The notes beneath the pieces are model-generated. The model was not told where the DNA came from, did not search any database, and saw nothing but the letters and a program-made list of their open reading frames with translations. Below, one piece after another: positions 26,051 to 35,727 of a stretch of DNA of 64,000 nt. The stretch's first letter is position 1; the number at the start of each line of letters is the position of its first letter. Source of the stretch: Pelagibacteraceae bacterium AG-470-E16 (GTDB taxonomy: Bacteria > Pseudomonadota > Alphaproteobacteria > Pelagibacterales > Pelagibacteraceae); contig QCSF01000005.1 of NCBI GenBank assembly GCA_003209195.1, positions 1 through 64,000 on the forward strand. Reading direction: 5' to 3'. A program made the translations under genes and the position numbers.

Positions 26051-26414
26051 AAATAATATTTTTGCAAAAATATTAAGAGGAGAAGTTCCTTGTGATAAAA
26101 TTTATGAAAATAAATATTCATTGGCTTTTAAAGATATAAATCCTCAAGCTAATGTTCATATATTGATAATACCTAAAGGACAATATATTGATGTCGATGA
26201 TTTTTTAAAGAATGCATCTCAAGATGAAATTGTATCTTTGATGCAAGCAGTAACTGAGGTATGTAAAATTACTAAAGTTGCTTCTAGTGAGGGTGGGAAC
26301 GGATTTAGATTAATAGCAAACACTGGCGTTGATGGGTCACAAGAAGTTCCTCATTTTCATTTTCATGTAATGGGCGGAGAACCAATGGGTTTAAGAGGCC
26401 TTAGACGCTCGTAA
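26037..26414 (+). CDS. HIT family nucleotide hydrolase (Hint-like)
   Basis: 125 residues. Histidine-triad protein: HFHFHVMGG near 107-115 is the HxHxH active site, and ILRGEVPCDKIYEN near 11-24 is the usual start of the domain. Likely a purine nucleoside phosphoramidase. Positioned directly after hisE with a 14-bp overlap, as in many alphaproteobacteria. Confidence 0.93.
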   Translation: MTYDKNNIFAKILRGEVPCDKIYENKYSLAFKDINPQANVHILIIPKGQYIDVDDFLKNASQDEIVSLMQAVTEVCKITKVASSEGGNGFRLIANTGVDGSQEVPHFHFHVMGGEPMGLRGLRRS

Positions 26415-26459
26415 CATGAAAAATACTTATAAAAAATATGAAAAGTTTTTTTTTATTTA

Positions 26460-26957
26460 ATGAATGTTCAAAGATATTTTTTAGATATTAATTCAAAAAC
26501 AGATTTAATACCATCGGAATGTGGTATTGCAGGTTTAATTATAGAGGAAAATGATAAGTCTGATCCTCAATATTGTAAATTTTTATATCAAAAGATTGGT
26601 GCGGATTTTCATTGGAAAGACCGTCTTACATGGTCTTTAGAACAATGGGGAAATTATTTAAATAAAAGTAATTTAAAATTCTTTACAGCCCGCATCGGCA
26701 GCGATGTTGCAGGTTTTTATGAATATTTAAATCATCACGATAAGAAAGAGGTCGAATTGACTTACATGGGAATTTTTAAAAAATATTTCGGAAAAAAGTT
26801 AGGTGGTTATTTACTTACTCACGCTTTAAGATCTGGATGGGTTCATAATCCTAAAAGAATTTGGGTTCATACTTGCACTTTAGATCATCCTAATGCTTTA
26901 CGAAATTACATAGCGAGAGGTATGAATATTTTTAAAAAAGAAAGTGTTAAAGTTTAA
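26460..26957 (+). CDS. GNAT family N-acetyltransferase
   Basis: 165 residues. The acetyl-CoA-binding stretch LTYMGIFKKYFGKKLGGYLL near 100-119 fits GNAT motif A (K/R-x-x-G-x-G/A). It is followed by the ALRSGW segment and the late PNALRNYIARGM. Substrate unknown. Lies 45 bp after the HIT gene and overlaps the convergent lolA end by 4 bp. Confidence 0.8.
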   Translation: MNVQRYFLDINSKTDLIPSECGIAGLIIEENDKSDPQYCKFLYQKIGADFHWKDRLTWSLEQWGNYLNKSNLKFFTARIGSDVAGFYEYLNHHDKKEVELTYMGIFKKYFGKKLGGYLLTHALRSGWVHNPKRIWVHTCTLDHPNALRNYIARGMNIFKKESVKV

Positions 26958-27523
26958 AATTTATAGTTTGGTAATGCAAAATTTTCATCAAATTTAATGT
27001 TAGTTTTTGAGTCCAAAATATTAAATATGACTATTTCCTGATTGTAGCTTATTGTTTCCCAACCTTTTAATTTCTTATCAGTTTTATTAAAAAAAATTTT
27101 TATAAAATTACCATTGGTTGAATTTAGTTCATATGAATATTGATTTTCTGTTTCATAAATTTTTGATTTATCCGTTAACTTTATATTTTCTAGAAGTTTA
27201 CTTTTATCAAGTATAATATTAAATACTGATTTTTTTGTTGAATAGCGATATGATCTCTTAAATTTGTGTTTAATAATATACAAACTGTTTTTTTTTATTA
27301 AAATCTCTTTATTTTCATTTCCATCATATTTACATTTTAATTTTCCAGGAAATACAATAAGACATTTTCCAGTTTCAATTTGTTTACTAGTTATTTGTTC
27401 AAAATTAAAATAAATATTATCTGTATTGCTCAACTTCTCCACAATTTTATTAGTTATATTTGCAAATAGAGTATTCGAATAAAATAAAAATATTACTGAC
27501 AAAAGTGTTGTAAATTTTATCAT
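26954..27523 (-). CDS. lolA: LolA-like outer-membrane lipoprotein carrier
   Basis: 189 residues, with an N-terminal signal peptide (about 1-21, cleavage near LFA-N). The mature domain is of the LolA type: NIYFNFEQIT near 35-44 matches the family start, and the late NTDKKL-type beta strands follow. It ferries lipoproteins across the periplasm. Its start overlaps the ftsK stop by 4 bp; ftsK-lolA is the regular alphaproteobacterial pair, which strengthens the call. Confidence 0.87.
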   Translation of the reverse strand: MIKFTTLLSVIFLFYSNTLFANITNKIVEKLSNTDNIYFNFEQITSKQIETGKCLIVFPGKLKCKYDGNENKEILIKKNSLYIIKHKFKRSYRYSTKKSVFNIILDKSKLLENIKLTDKSKIYETENQYSYELNSTNGNFIKIFFNKTDKKLKGWETISYNQEIVIFNILDSKTNIKFDENFALPNYKF

Positions 27524-29649
27524 GAATAAATTTCTCTTTTACCCGTATGACTTGCTGGACTAATTATTTTGGCTTCTTCCATTTGATCAATAATCCTTGC
27601 GGCCCTATTATATCCAATTTGTAATTTTCTTTGTAAAAAACTTGTTGATGCTTTTCCCTCTGCTTTAATTAATGAAACTGCTTGGTTAAAAAGCTCGTCT
27701 TTACCTGATGTGTTTGCAATATCATCAAATTCATTATTATTTTCTTCAATGTTCGTTATATCGTCTACATAGTCTGGGACTCCTTGAGATCTTAAAAAAG
27801 CACTAACCTTTTCTATCTCAGCGTCTGAAATAAATGGACCATGTATTCTAATCATTCTACTAGCAGATGACATAAACAGCATATCACCCTTGCCTAAAAG
27901 TTGCTCAGCTCCTTGTTCACCCAATATAGTTCTACTGTCTATTTTTGAAGTGACCTGAAAAGATATTCTTGTAGGAAAATTCGCTTTAATAGTACCTGTA
28001 ATTACATCTACACTTGGTCTTTGTGTCGCCATTATTATATGGATTCCTGCTGCTCTAGCCATTTGTGCTAAACGCTGAATATAGTTTTCAACTTGTTTAC
28101 TTGATACCATCATCAAGTCAGCCATCTCATCAACAACAACAATAATATACGGCATGACTTGTTTATTTTCTCTTTTTACTTTTTCGTTAAAACTTGAAAT
28201 ATTTCTAACTCCTTCTTCCGTCATTTTACGGTATCTTTTCTCCATTTCTTTTACAGTCCATTTTAGCGCTGATGTTGCTTTTTTTGGTTCTGTAATTACA
28301 GGTGATAATAAATGAGGTATACCTTGATATACAGATAGTTCTAACATTTTAGGATCAATTAAAATTAACTTACATGTTTCGGGTGTGTGTTTGTAAAGAA
28401 CAGATAGTATTAACGTATTTATACATACTGATTTTCCAGACCCAGTTGTTCCAGCGATTAATAGGTGTGGCATACTAACAAGATCTCCAATAATCGGATA
28501 CCCTGCAATAGTTTTCCCTAAGGTAATTGGGATGTTTATTTTTGGGTTATCAAACTCTTTGCTCTCAATTATTTGTCTATAATTAACTGGATCTATTTCT
28601 TTGTTAGGTATCTCAATTCCAATAGTATTTTTTCCAGGGACAGGTGCAATTCTCGTTGAAATAGAGCTTGTACTTCTCGCTATATCTTCTGTTAAATTTA
28701 CAATTTTTGATGTTTTAATCCCTGCAGCTGGTTCAAACTCGTAAAGTGTAACAACTGGGCCTGGGCTAACATTTTTAATTTTACCCATTATACCAAAATC
28801 AAGCAAAGTATTTTCTAAAAATTTAGACAGTTCTTTATGTTCAGTTGTTAAAACTTCTGAATTTTTAATAGTACTTGAATTATTTAAAAAATTCGATGGT
28901 GGTAACTTAAATTTACCAGATTTTAAATTTAAATTTTTCATTCTTAGTGGCAGGCTGGTTTGTGTATCCATAGGTTTGGGCCTAAAACTTTTATTTATTG
29001 AGGGCACTAACTCTGGAGAAAAATATTCTGGCGTAGATTGATCGATTGTTCCCGCCTTTTTAAAAATAATTTTAAGCAATTTAAACGGAAACAATAAAAA
29101 TATAAACATTTTTTTAAAAATGATAGACCATTGTGTGGGGTTTAAACCCAGGCTAAGTATAAATAAAAATATACCAATGCTAACAGATGAGTACGCAAAA
29201 ATTCTATTGTACATGTGCAATTCTATTGGAATTAAACTTGTTAGGTAGTTTCCAAGAAATCCTCCATTGCCATTATCTGGAAGCCAAAAGTTTTGATCAT
29301 ATAAAATTTTTAAACTGAAAGTAAAGAGGGACAAGTAAACGACTATTAATAAAAGCTTTAATGTCATGTTCGAAATTGATTTTTTTATAATTATTAACCA
29401 GCTCCAAATAAAAAGATTTAAAAAAATTAAAATACAAGAAACACCAAAAGCTTGTAGTAAAAAGTCAGATATATAAAAACTATAGTTCAGTAAAAAAAAA
29501 TCTTCTGTTTTACCTGGAGTTATCAGGGTTGTATTTTCAGGCGAGTAAGTAATTACTGAGTAAAGATAAAACATAGAAACTGTAAGGACTAATAATCCAA
29601 TCATCTCTATCAGCCTGTTTTTCAAAAAATTTATCAATTTTACAAACAT
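27520..29649 (-). CDS. ftsK: DNA translocase FtsK
   Basis: 709 residues. Pumps chromosome DNA through the closing septum. N-terminal membrane domain with four helices (about 14-185). A short linker of only ~100 residues follows, then a RecA-type motor with Walker A AGTTGSGKS near 400 and ILIDPKMLELS. The C-terminal gamma winged helix (ASTSFLQRKLQIGYNRAARI) would read KOPS sequences. Coupled to lolA downstream by a 4-bp overlap. The linker is short, as expected in a small genome. Confidence 0.96.
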   Translation of the reverse strand: MFVKLINFLKNRLIEMIGLLVLTVSMFYLYSVITYSPENTTLITPGKTEDFFLLNYSFYISDFLLQAFGVSCILIFLNLFIWSWLIIIKKSISNMTLKLLLIVVYLSLFTFSLKILYDQNFWLPDNGNGGFLGNYLTSLIPIELHMYNRIFAYSSVSIGIFLFILSLGLNPTQWSIIFKKMFIFLLFPFKLLKIIFKKAGTIDQSTPEYFSPELVPSINKSFRPKPMDTQTSLPLRMKNLNLKSGKFKLPPSNFLNNSSTIKNSEVLTTEHKELSKFLENTLLDFGIMGKIKNVSPGPVVTLYEFEPAAGIKTSKIVNLTEDIARSTSSISTRIAPVPGKNTIGIEIPNKEIDPVNYRQIIESKEFDNPKINIPITLGKTIAGYPIIGDLVSMPHLLIAGTTGSGKSVCINTLILSVLYKHTPETCKLILIDPKMLELSVYQGIPHLLSPVITEPKKATSALKWTVKEMEKRYRKMTEEGVRNISSFNEKVKRENKQVMPYIIVVVDEMADLMMVSSKQVENYIQRLAQMARAAGIHIIMATQRPSVDVITGTIKANFPTRISFQVTSKIDSRTILGEQGAEQLLGKGDMLFMSSASRMIRIHGPFISDAEIEKVSAFLRSQGVPDYVDDITNIEENNNEFDDIANTSGKDELFNQAVSLIKAEGKASTSFLQRKLQIGYNRAARIIDQMEEAKIISPASHTGKREIYS

Positions 29650-29709
29650 ATTAAATTTAAACGAATCAATGTCTGTTACTTTTTAACATTTTTTATATGA
29701 TTGATAAAA

Positions 29710-30801
29710 ATGGATAAAAAAATTATTCAAAAAATAGGTATAATCGGTGATGGTTTAACGGGAAATCTTGTTGCTATTGCCTTATTTAAGCTCGGTTACC
29801 CATTAGAGATAGTAGGTAAAAAGCCCGAAAATTTGAAAAATTCTCCCGCTTCGATTTCCATATCAAATGACAGCTATAATTTTTTGTGTAAATTAGAGAT
29901 TAAAAATTTAGCAAAAATTTGCAATCCTATTAATTCAATAAAACTTTATGAAAATAACAATAATTCTAAAGATCCTGATAGTATTTTTTTTAATAAAACA
30001 AAAAAAGTACCTCTTAGCTATATAGTCTTAAAGGATAACCTTAACAGTCAACTAAAGTACGAAATTGAAAAATTGAAAATTACTAAAGTTTATAAAAATA
30101 AAAATTATGCTTTAGTAATTAATACAGTTGAAAATGATATTAAAGCAAAGAACATTCAATGGAATTATCAAGAAGATGCCTTCACCTTTATTATAAAACA
30201 TGAAAAAATTTTAAATAATTGTTCTCGTCAATTCTTTTTTGAAGATGGTCCATTGGCCTTTTTACCGTTATCTTCCACTAAGACATCTTTAGTTTGGTCT
30301 TTAAGCAAAAGTTCTATAGCAAGAAAAAAAATGACTTCAAATATATTGTTAGAAAGATTTTTGAATAATTCTTTTAAAGTTTATAAAAATATAAGAATAA
30401 ATTCTAAAATAGAAAACTTCCCTTTAAAATTCAATTTTTTAACCAGTATTATTAAACCTAGAAAAATTATTATTGGTGATATTAGTCACCGTATACATCC
30501 AATTGCAGGACAGGGTTGGAATATGACGGTCAGGGATATTAAATATTTATATGAGATCTATAAATCAAAAAAAAAATATGGTTATGATTATGGAGAATTA
30601 TCTTTATTAGAACAATATGAAGCAAAGGTTAAACTTAATAATTTAATTTTTGCATCATCAATAGATCTTGTAAGGAGATTGTTCAAATTTAAGAATAAAC
30701 AAATTTCAAATTTAAGAAAGAATGGTTTTAGACAATTAGATAAATTTCCTGAAATTAAAAATGAAATTATAAAATTTGCTGATAGAGGTTTATCTTTCTA
30801 A
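29710..30801 (+). CDS. UbiH/Coq6-like FAD monooxygenase
   Basis: 363 residues from ATG 29710; a TTG three codons earlier is the alternative start. N-terminal dinucleotide-binding IGIIGDGLTGNLVAI near 8-22. The C-terminal flavin motif GDISHRIHPIAGQGWNMTVRD matches the GDAAHxxxPxxGQGxNxGxxD of ubiquinone hydroxylases. It probably hydroxylates a ring position in ubiquinone synthesis; which one cannot be told. It is shorter and more diverged than typical UbiH (about 390-400). Divergent from ftsK, and its 3' end overlaps the convergent MGMT gene by 12 bp. Confidence 0.8.
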   Translation: MDKKIIQKIGIIGDGLTGNLVAIALFKLGYPLEIVGKKPENLKNSPASISISNDSYNFLCKLEIKNLAKICNPINSIKLYENNNNSKDPDSIFFNKTKKVPLSYIVLKDNLNSQLKYEIEKLKITKVYKNKNYALVINTVENDIKAKNIQWNYQEDAFTFIIKHEKILNNCSRQFFFEDGPLAFLPLSSTKTSLVWSLSKSSIARKKMTSNILLERFLNNSFKVYKNIRINSKIENFPLKFNFLTSIIKPRKIIIGDISHRIHPIAGQGWNMTVRDIKYLYEIYKSKKKYGYDYGELSLLEQYEAKVKLNNLIFASSIDLVRRLFKFKNKQISNLRKNGFRQLDKFPEIKNEIIKFADRGLSF

Positions 30802-31056
30802 AGTTAATAGTTTTTTTTTTGCTCTGATGCCTCCAGGACCAGAATAACCGCCTAACTTACCATCAGATCGAACAACTCTATGGCATGGTATTTTTATTGG
30901 ATATGGGTTTTTGCCAACTGCGTTCGCTACTGCTCTTACAGCTTTTGGTTTTCCAATTGCCTTAGCTACTTCTAAATATGTTTTGGTTTTGCTTTTTGGT
31001 ATTTTCATTAAGTATTTCCAAACTTTAATTTGAAGCGGTGTTCCTTTTAACTTCAT
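30790..31056 (-). CDS. ogt: Minimal methylated-DNA--protein-cysteine methyltransferase
   Basis: 88 residues: only the C-terminal DNA-binding/active-site domain of O6-alkylguanine transferases. The acceptor Cys58 is present in KIPCHRV, the Arg finger sits in VRAVANAVGKNPYPI near 40-54, and GGYSGPGG follows. Alkyltransferase-like proteins are this short but replace the cysteine with Trp, so this looks catalytic. The usual N-terminal domain is missing. Lies between the UbiH-like gene and divergent mnmE. Confidence 0.85.
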   Translation of the reverse strand: MKLKGTPLQIKVWKYLMKIPKSKTKTYLEVAKAIGKPKAVRAVANAVGKNPYPIKIPCHRVVRSDGKLGGYSGPGGIRAKKKLLTLER

Positions 31057-31074
31057 ATTTGATATATTTTTAAC

Positions 31075-32412
31075 ATGAACTTCTATGCTTTATCAACACC
31101 GCCAGGTGTTTCTGGAATCGCTGTAATACGTATTTCTGGAAAAGGGGCTTTGCAAATAGCAAATCAAATAACAAGAAAAATTATTGATCAGCCTAGATAT
31201 GCATTATTACAACCTTTTTATGATCAAGAAGGTGAGTTGATAGATAATGGTATTTTAATTTGGTACCCAGAAGGGCAAAGTTATACTGGAGATAATCTTA
31301 TTGAGTTTCACACACACGGTAGTACAGCAGTTATTAATAAATTGTTAAGCGATTTAGAAGCTAGGCAAGATTGCAGATTAGCTCAACCTGGTGAATTCAC
31401 AAAAACCGCTTATCAAAATAATAGAATCAATTTGTATGAAGCAGAGTCAATTGCTGATCTTATACAAGCAGAAACTGAGGCACAAAGAATACAAGCCTTG
31501 AGACTAAAAAACAGTAGTCCGAAGTTTTTAAAGTGGAGAGAGACTATTTTAGATGTATTAAGCAATACAGAAGCATCAATTGACTTTTCAGAGGAAGATT
31601 TGCCAACCGGTATTAATCAGGATAATGAAAAAAAAATTAAATTAATCGTTTCAGATATCGATGAAATGTTAGATGAGTCGATGGGAGAGATAATTAGAGA
31701 CGGCTATAAAATTGCTATTATAGGTCCCCCAAACGCAGGTAAATCAAGTTTCTTAAATTTACTCGTAAAGAGGCAAGCAGCAATAGTTTCGAGTGTTAAA
31801 GGTACAACAAGGGATATTATTGAAGTTAAATATAATATAAATAATTACCCAGTTGTTTTGACTGATACCGCAGGTATTAGAAATGCTAAAAATAAAATCG
31901 AAAAAACAGGTGTAGAATTAGCTTTAAATGCAAGTAAAGAAGCTAATTTAGATATTTTAATATTAGATGGCACAGAAAAGAAAATCCCAAAAAATATTCA
32001 AAAATTGATTTCAGATAAGACAGTAATTGTCTTAAATAAAAAAGATAAAAAAAGTTTTAATTCGAAAAAAATTATTAAAGAATTAAAAGACTATAAATTT
32101 AAAGATTTAATAGAGGTATCAATTCAAGACAAAACTGGAATAAACAAATTAAACTCTAAGCTAAAAAAAATAGTATCTGAAATTGACTCTATCCAATCAA
32201 CAACTCTAATATCTAGAGCAAGACACAGAGCTTTATTAAAAAAATGTTCAAATAGACTTCATGATTTTCTTAAAATCATTAAGAGAAATGAGGTAGAAAA
32301 AGCAGCAGAAGAACTAAGACTAGCTTCAAATAATTTAGGTCATATTGTTGGCTTTATTGGGGTAGAAGAAATATTAGGTAGAATATTTGAAGATTTTTGT
32401 ATTGGAAAATAG
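31075..32412 (+). CDS. mnmE: tRNA modification GTPase MnmE
   Basis: 445 residues. With MnmG forms the complex that adds carboxymethylaminomethyl to U34 of certain tRNAs. N-terminal folate-binding domain (ALSTPPGVSGIAVIRISG), G domain with GPPNAGKS near 219-226 and DTAGIR near 263, and the catalytic C-terminal CIGK. Starts 18 bp from the divergent MGMT gene and heads mnmE-mnmG-rsmG-parA-parB. Confidence 0.97.
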   Translation: MNFYALSTPPGVSGIAVIRISGKGALQIANQITRKIIDQPRYALLQPFYDQEGELIDNGILIWYPEGQSYTGDNLIEFHTHGSTAVINKLLSDLEARQDCRLAQPGEFTKTAYQNNRINLYEAESIADLIQAETEAQRIQALRLKNSSPKFLKWRETILDVLSNTEASIDFSEEDLPTGINQDNEKKIKLIVSDIDEMLDESMGEIIRDGYKIAIIGPPNAGKSSFLNLLVKRQAAIVSSVKGTTRDIIEVKYNINNYPVVLTDTAGIRNAKNKIEKTGVELALNASKEANLDILILDGTEKKIPKNIQKLISDKTVIVLNKKDKKSFNSKKIIKELKDYKFKDLIEVSIQDKTGINKLNSKLKKIVSEIDSIQSTTLISRARHRALLKKCSNRLHDFLKIIKRNEVEKAAEELRLASNNLGHIVGFIGVEEILGRIFEDFCIGK

Positions 32413-32457
32413 TTAAATCCCTCTTGTAAAATTATCATTCAGTTATAAGTTCCAAAA

Positions 32458-34317
32458 ATGGAAAGTTTTGACGTTGTTGTAATTGGTGCTGGTCATGCTG
32501 GTTGTGAAGCCGCTGCAGCTGCAGCACGAATGAAAGTTAACACAGCTTTAGTCACAACTAATGAAAATTCAATTGGTGAAATGTCTTGTAACCCAGCCAT
32601 TGGTGGATTGGGTAAAGGTCATCTTGTTAGAGAAATTGATGCTTTTGATGGTGCCATGCCAAAGGTTGCTGATGCATCTGGTATTCAATTTAGATTATTA
32701 AATAGAAGTAGAGGTCCTGCAGTTAGAGGACCAAGAACGCAGTCAGATCGTAAACTATATAAGAAATATATGAAAAAATGCCTATTAAGTTATTGCAATT
32801 TATCCATTTTTTATGATCCTGTTATTAAATTCATATTTAATGCAAATGAAATTATCGGGGTTAATTTAAATTCTGGCAAAGAGCTTAGAGCAAAAAAAAT
32901 TGTTCTAACTACAGGAACTTTTTTAAATGGTATAATTCATATTGGAAATAAAATGAAACCGGGCGGAAGACACGGTGAAGATCCAACTAAAGGTTTAAGT
33001 GAGCAATTAAAAAAATTTAATTTAAATATTTCGAGATTAAAAACAGGCACGCCACCAAGACTAGATAAAAGAACTATTGATTTTAGTAATTTAGAAGAAC
33101 AAAAAGCTGATGATAAACCTTATTTTTTTTCCGTTGATACAAAAAAAATTAATGCACATCAGGTATCGTGTTTTATTACATTTACAAATGATGAAGTTCA
33201 TAAAATTATAGAAAAAAATTTGAATCGGTCTGCGATGTATAGTGGAAATATCAAAAGTGTGGGTCCACGATATTGTCCATCTATTGAAGATAAAATTGTA
33301 AAATTCAGAGATAAATACAGGCACCAAATATTCTTAGAGCCAGAAGGTTTAGATGATCACACTATATATCCAAATGGCATATCCACGTCTCTTCCAGCTG
33401 ATGTACAACAAGAAATATTGTTTAAAATCAATGGTTTATCCAATGTCAAGATGCTTAGGGCTGGTTATGCTATAGAATACGATTATGTCGACCCAAGGGA
33501 ACTAAATGCTACTTTAGAATTAAAAAAAATTAAGTCTTTATTTTTAGCCGGTCAAATAAATGGAACTACAGGATATGAAGAAGCAGCAGCCCAAGGTTTA
33601 ATAGCAGGTATTAATGCAGCCCTTCAAAGTAAAAATAAAAAAGCATTTACTTTAGATAGATCTCAGGCTTACATTGGTGTTATGATTGATGATCTAATTA
33701 CTAAAGGTGTTGTTGAACCTTATAGAATGTTTACATCTCGAGCTGAGTATAGACTTTCTTTAAGAGCAGATAATGCAGATTTAAGGTTATCTAATTTTGC
33801 TAAAGATTTAGGAATATTGAGTGACTCAAGATTAAAAATTTTTGATAATAAATTTCAAAATGTTAATAAATTGAAAGTGTTTTTATCATCGAAGTATTTG
33901 ACACCCAACGAAGCTTCTAAACACGGTATTAAAATTTCTAAAGATGGTATTAAAAGAAATGGACTGCAGCTTCTAAAGTATAAAGGAGTTGATTTTCAAA
34001 AACTAAAACCAATCTTTGGTTTAGGACATTTTGATTATGATGTGATTGAGCAAATTGAAATTGATAATCATTATGCAGGATATTATGCTAAGCAGGAAGA
34101 AGATATAAAATTATTTAAAAAAGATGAAAATTTAAAAATACCGGACAATATCGATTATTCAAAAATAAGTGGTTTATCCAACGAGATAAAGCAAAAATTA
34201 GAGACAATACGACCAAAGACATTTGGTCAAGCTTCAAGAATAGAAGGTATTACGCCATCTGCAATAAATCTTTTATTAATTCATTCTAAGAGGTATACTT
34301 TCAAGCATATTGCTTGA
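32458..34317 (+). CDS. mnmG: tRNA modification enzyme MnmG (GidA)
   Basis: 619 residues. FAD-binding partner of Mnm[20 protein letters not shown] near 6-24, [18 protein letters not shown] near 45-62 and the later [20 protein letters not shown]. The C-terminal helical domain binds MnmE and tRNA. 45 bp separate it from mnmE, with no terminator seen; rsmG starts at the base after its stop. Confidence 0.97.
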   Translation: MESFDVVVIGAGHAGCEAAAAAARMKVNTALVTTNENSIGEMSCNPAIGGLGKGHLVREIDAFDGAMPKVADASGIQFRLLNRSRGPAVRGPRTQSDRKLYKKYMKKCLLSYCNLSIFYDPVIKFIFNANEIIGVNLNSGKELRAKKIVLTTGTFLNGIIHIGNKMKPGGRHGEDPTKGLSEQLKKFNLNISRLKTGTPPRLDKRTIDFSNLEEQKADDKPYFFSVDTKKINAHQVSCFITFTNDEVHKIIEKNLNRSAMYSGNIKSVGPRYCPSIEDKIVKFRDKYRHQIFLEPEGLDDHTIYPNGISTSLPADVQQEILFKINGLSNVKMLRAGYAIEYDYVDPRELNATLELKKIKSLFLAGQINGTTGYEEAAAQGLIAGINAALQSKNKKAFTLDRSQAYIGVMIDDLITKGVVEPYRMFTSRAEYRLSLRADNADLRLSNFAKDLGILSDSRLKIFDNKFQNVNKLKVFLSSKYLTPNEASKHGIKISKDGIKRNGLQLLKYKGVDFQKLKPIFGLGHFDYDVIEQIEIDNHYAGYYAKQEEDIKLFKKDENLKIPDNIDYSKISGLSNEIKQKLETIRPKTFGQASRIEGITPSAINLLLIHSKRYTFKHIA

Positions 34318-34935
34318 ATGATTCGATCAGAATATTTTAAAAAAAACGTTTCACGTGAAACAATTATGAAATTATCAAAATTTCATAATATTCTAATAGA
34401 TAATAATAAAAAAATGTCGTTAATATCAAAAAATAGTGAAAAAATTGCAGTTGAGAGACATTATGTGGATTGTGCTCAGATGATAAAGTATTTTGATAAA
34501 TCTGATAAATTAATATTAGATATTGGATCTGGAGCAGGTTTGCCGGGAATAATACTTGATATAATAAAGAGCGATTATAATTTAAATTTCTCAACACATT
34601 TAATTGATAAAAGTCCAAAAAAGGCTAAATTTTTGCATAATGTGAATAGTTTACTTAATCTCGATATTAAAATACATAATTGTGATTTAAGACAAATTAA
34701 TGACAGAAGCTTTACAACGCTGGTTAGCAGAGCTTTTAAACCAATGAAAGAATTTTTTGAAATTATATTAGATACAGATATTAAATTTAAAAAAATAATT
34801 CTTATGAAGGGCGAGAAATTCATGAACGAATTAAAAATTGCAAAAAAATATTTTGAAATAAATTGTGAGTCATTCAAAAGTTTAACAAACCCTAAATCGA
34901 AACTTTTTGTAATAAAAAGTGTATCTAAAATCTAA
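34318..34935 (+). CDS. rsmG: 16S rRNA (guanine527-N7)-methyltransferase
   Basis: 205 residues. Rossmann methyltransferase with the SAM motif ILDIGSGAGLPGI near 65-77, and LVSRAFKPM near 139. Starts at once after mnmG, and parA follows directly. The N-terminal KNVSRETIMK is encoded by a parS site (34348-34361), a known way of hiding this centromere in rsmG genes. E. coli RsmG modifies G527 of the small-subunit rRNA. Confidence 0.95.
   Translation: MIRSEYFKKNVSRETIMKLSKFHNILIDNNKKMSLISKNSEKIAVERHYVDCAQMIKYFDKSDKLILDIGSGAGLPGIILDIIKSDYNLNFSTHLIDKSPKKAKFLHNVNSLLNLDIKIHNCDLRQINDRSFTTLVSRAFKPMKEFFEIILDTDIKFKKIILMKGEKFMNELKIAKKYFEINCESFKSLTNPKSKLFVIKSVSKI
34348..34361. promoter_or_regulatory. parS: parS centromere site inside rsmG
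   Basis: GTTTCACGTGAAAC is a perfect 14-bp palindrome. With the flanking bases (C and A) it matches 15 of 16 positions of the bacterial parS consensus TGTTTCACGTGAAACA. It is placed 1.4 kb upstream of parB, in the fifth to ninth codons or so of rsmG. ParB would load here and spread. I noticed no second copy, but did not scan exhaustively. Confidence 0.93.
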
Positions 34936-35727
34936 ATGTCCAAAGTAATCTCTATAATTAATCAAAAAGGTGGGGTTGGCAAAACTACTTCAACAATTAA
35001 TCTTGGATGTGCTTTGGCTAATCAAGGTCAAAAAATTTTATTGATTGATTTAGATCCGCAAGGAAATGCATCGACAGGTTTGGGCATAGAGCCAAGTACA
35101 AGGTTAAGAACAATTTATGAGTTTCTTTTAAATCCAGATCTTGACCCATCATCATTTATTATAAGTTCTAATATTGAAAATTTAGACGTTATTACTGCAA
35201 ATGTTGATTTATCAGGTTTAGAAACGGAAGTTGCTGAAAATAATAAAAGAGCTTTTTTTTTAAAAGACATAGTAGCAAAAATTAATGAAAAAAGTGAGTA
35301 TAATCATATCTTAATTGATTGTCCGCCCTCCTTAAGTTTACTAACAATTATGGCATTGGTGGCATCAAATAACGTGATAATACCTCTTCAAACTGAGTTT
35401 TTCGCATTAGAAGGTGTATCTCAACTAATAAAAACTATTGAGAGAGTAAAACAAAATTTAAACACGTCATTAGATATTCAGGGTGTAATTTTAACCATGT
35501 ATGACAAAAGAAATAAACTTTGTTCACAAGTAGAAAGTGAAGCAAGAAGATATTTTGAAGATAAAGTCTATAAATCTGTGATACCGAGAAACGTGAGAAT
35601 ATCGGAAGCACCATCACACGGTGTACCAGTAATTGAATATGACAAAAATTGTACTGGAACAATTGCATATGAGAATTTAGCTAAAGAAGTTTTAGAGCAA
35701 TATAACAACAATAATGTTGCAGCGTAA
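34936..35727 (+). CDS. parA: Chromosome partitioning ATPase ParA (Soj)
   Basis: 263 residues. Deviant Walker A KGGVGKTTSTINLG near 11-24, LLIDLDPQGNASTGLG near 36-51 and the DCPPSLSLLT motif near 128. Its dimer coats the nucleoid and pulls ParB-parS complexes. Abuts the rsmG stop and overlaps parB by one base (TAATG). Confidence 0.97.
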   Translation: MSKVISIINQKGGVGKTTSTINLGCALANQGQKILLIDLDPQGNASTGLGIEPSTRLRTIYEFLLNPDLDPSSFIISSNIENLDVITANVDLSGLETEVAENNKRAFFLKDIVAKINEKSEYNHILIDCPPSLSLLTIMALVASNNVIIPLQTEFFALEGVSQLIKTIERVKQNLNTSLDIQGVILTMYDKRNKLCSQVESEARRYFEDKVYKSVIPRNVRISEAPSHGVPVIEYDKNCTGTIAYENLAKEVLEQYNNNNVAA

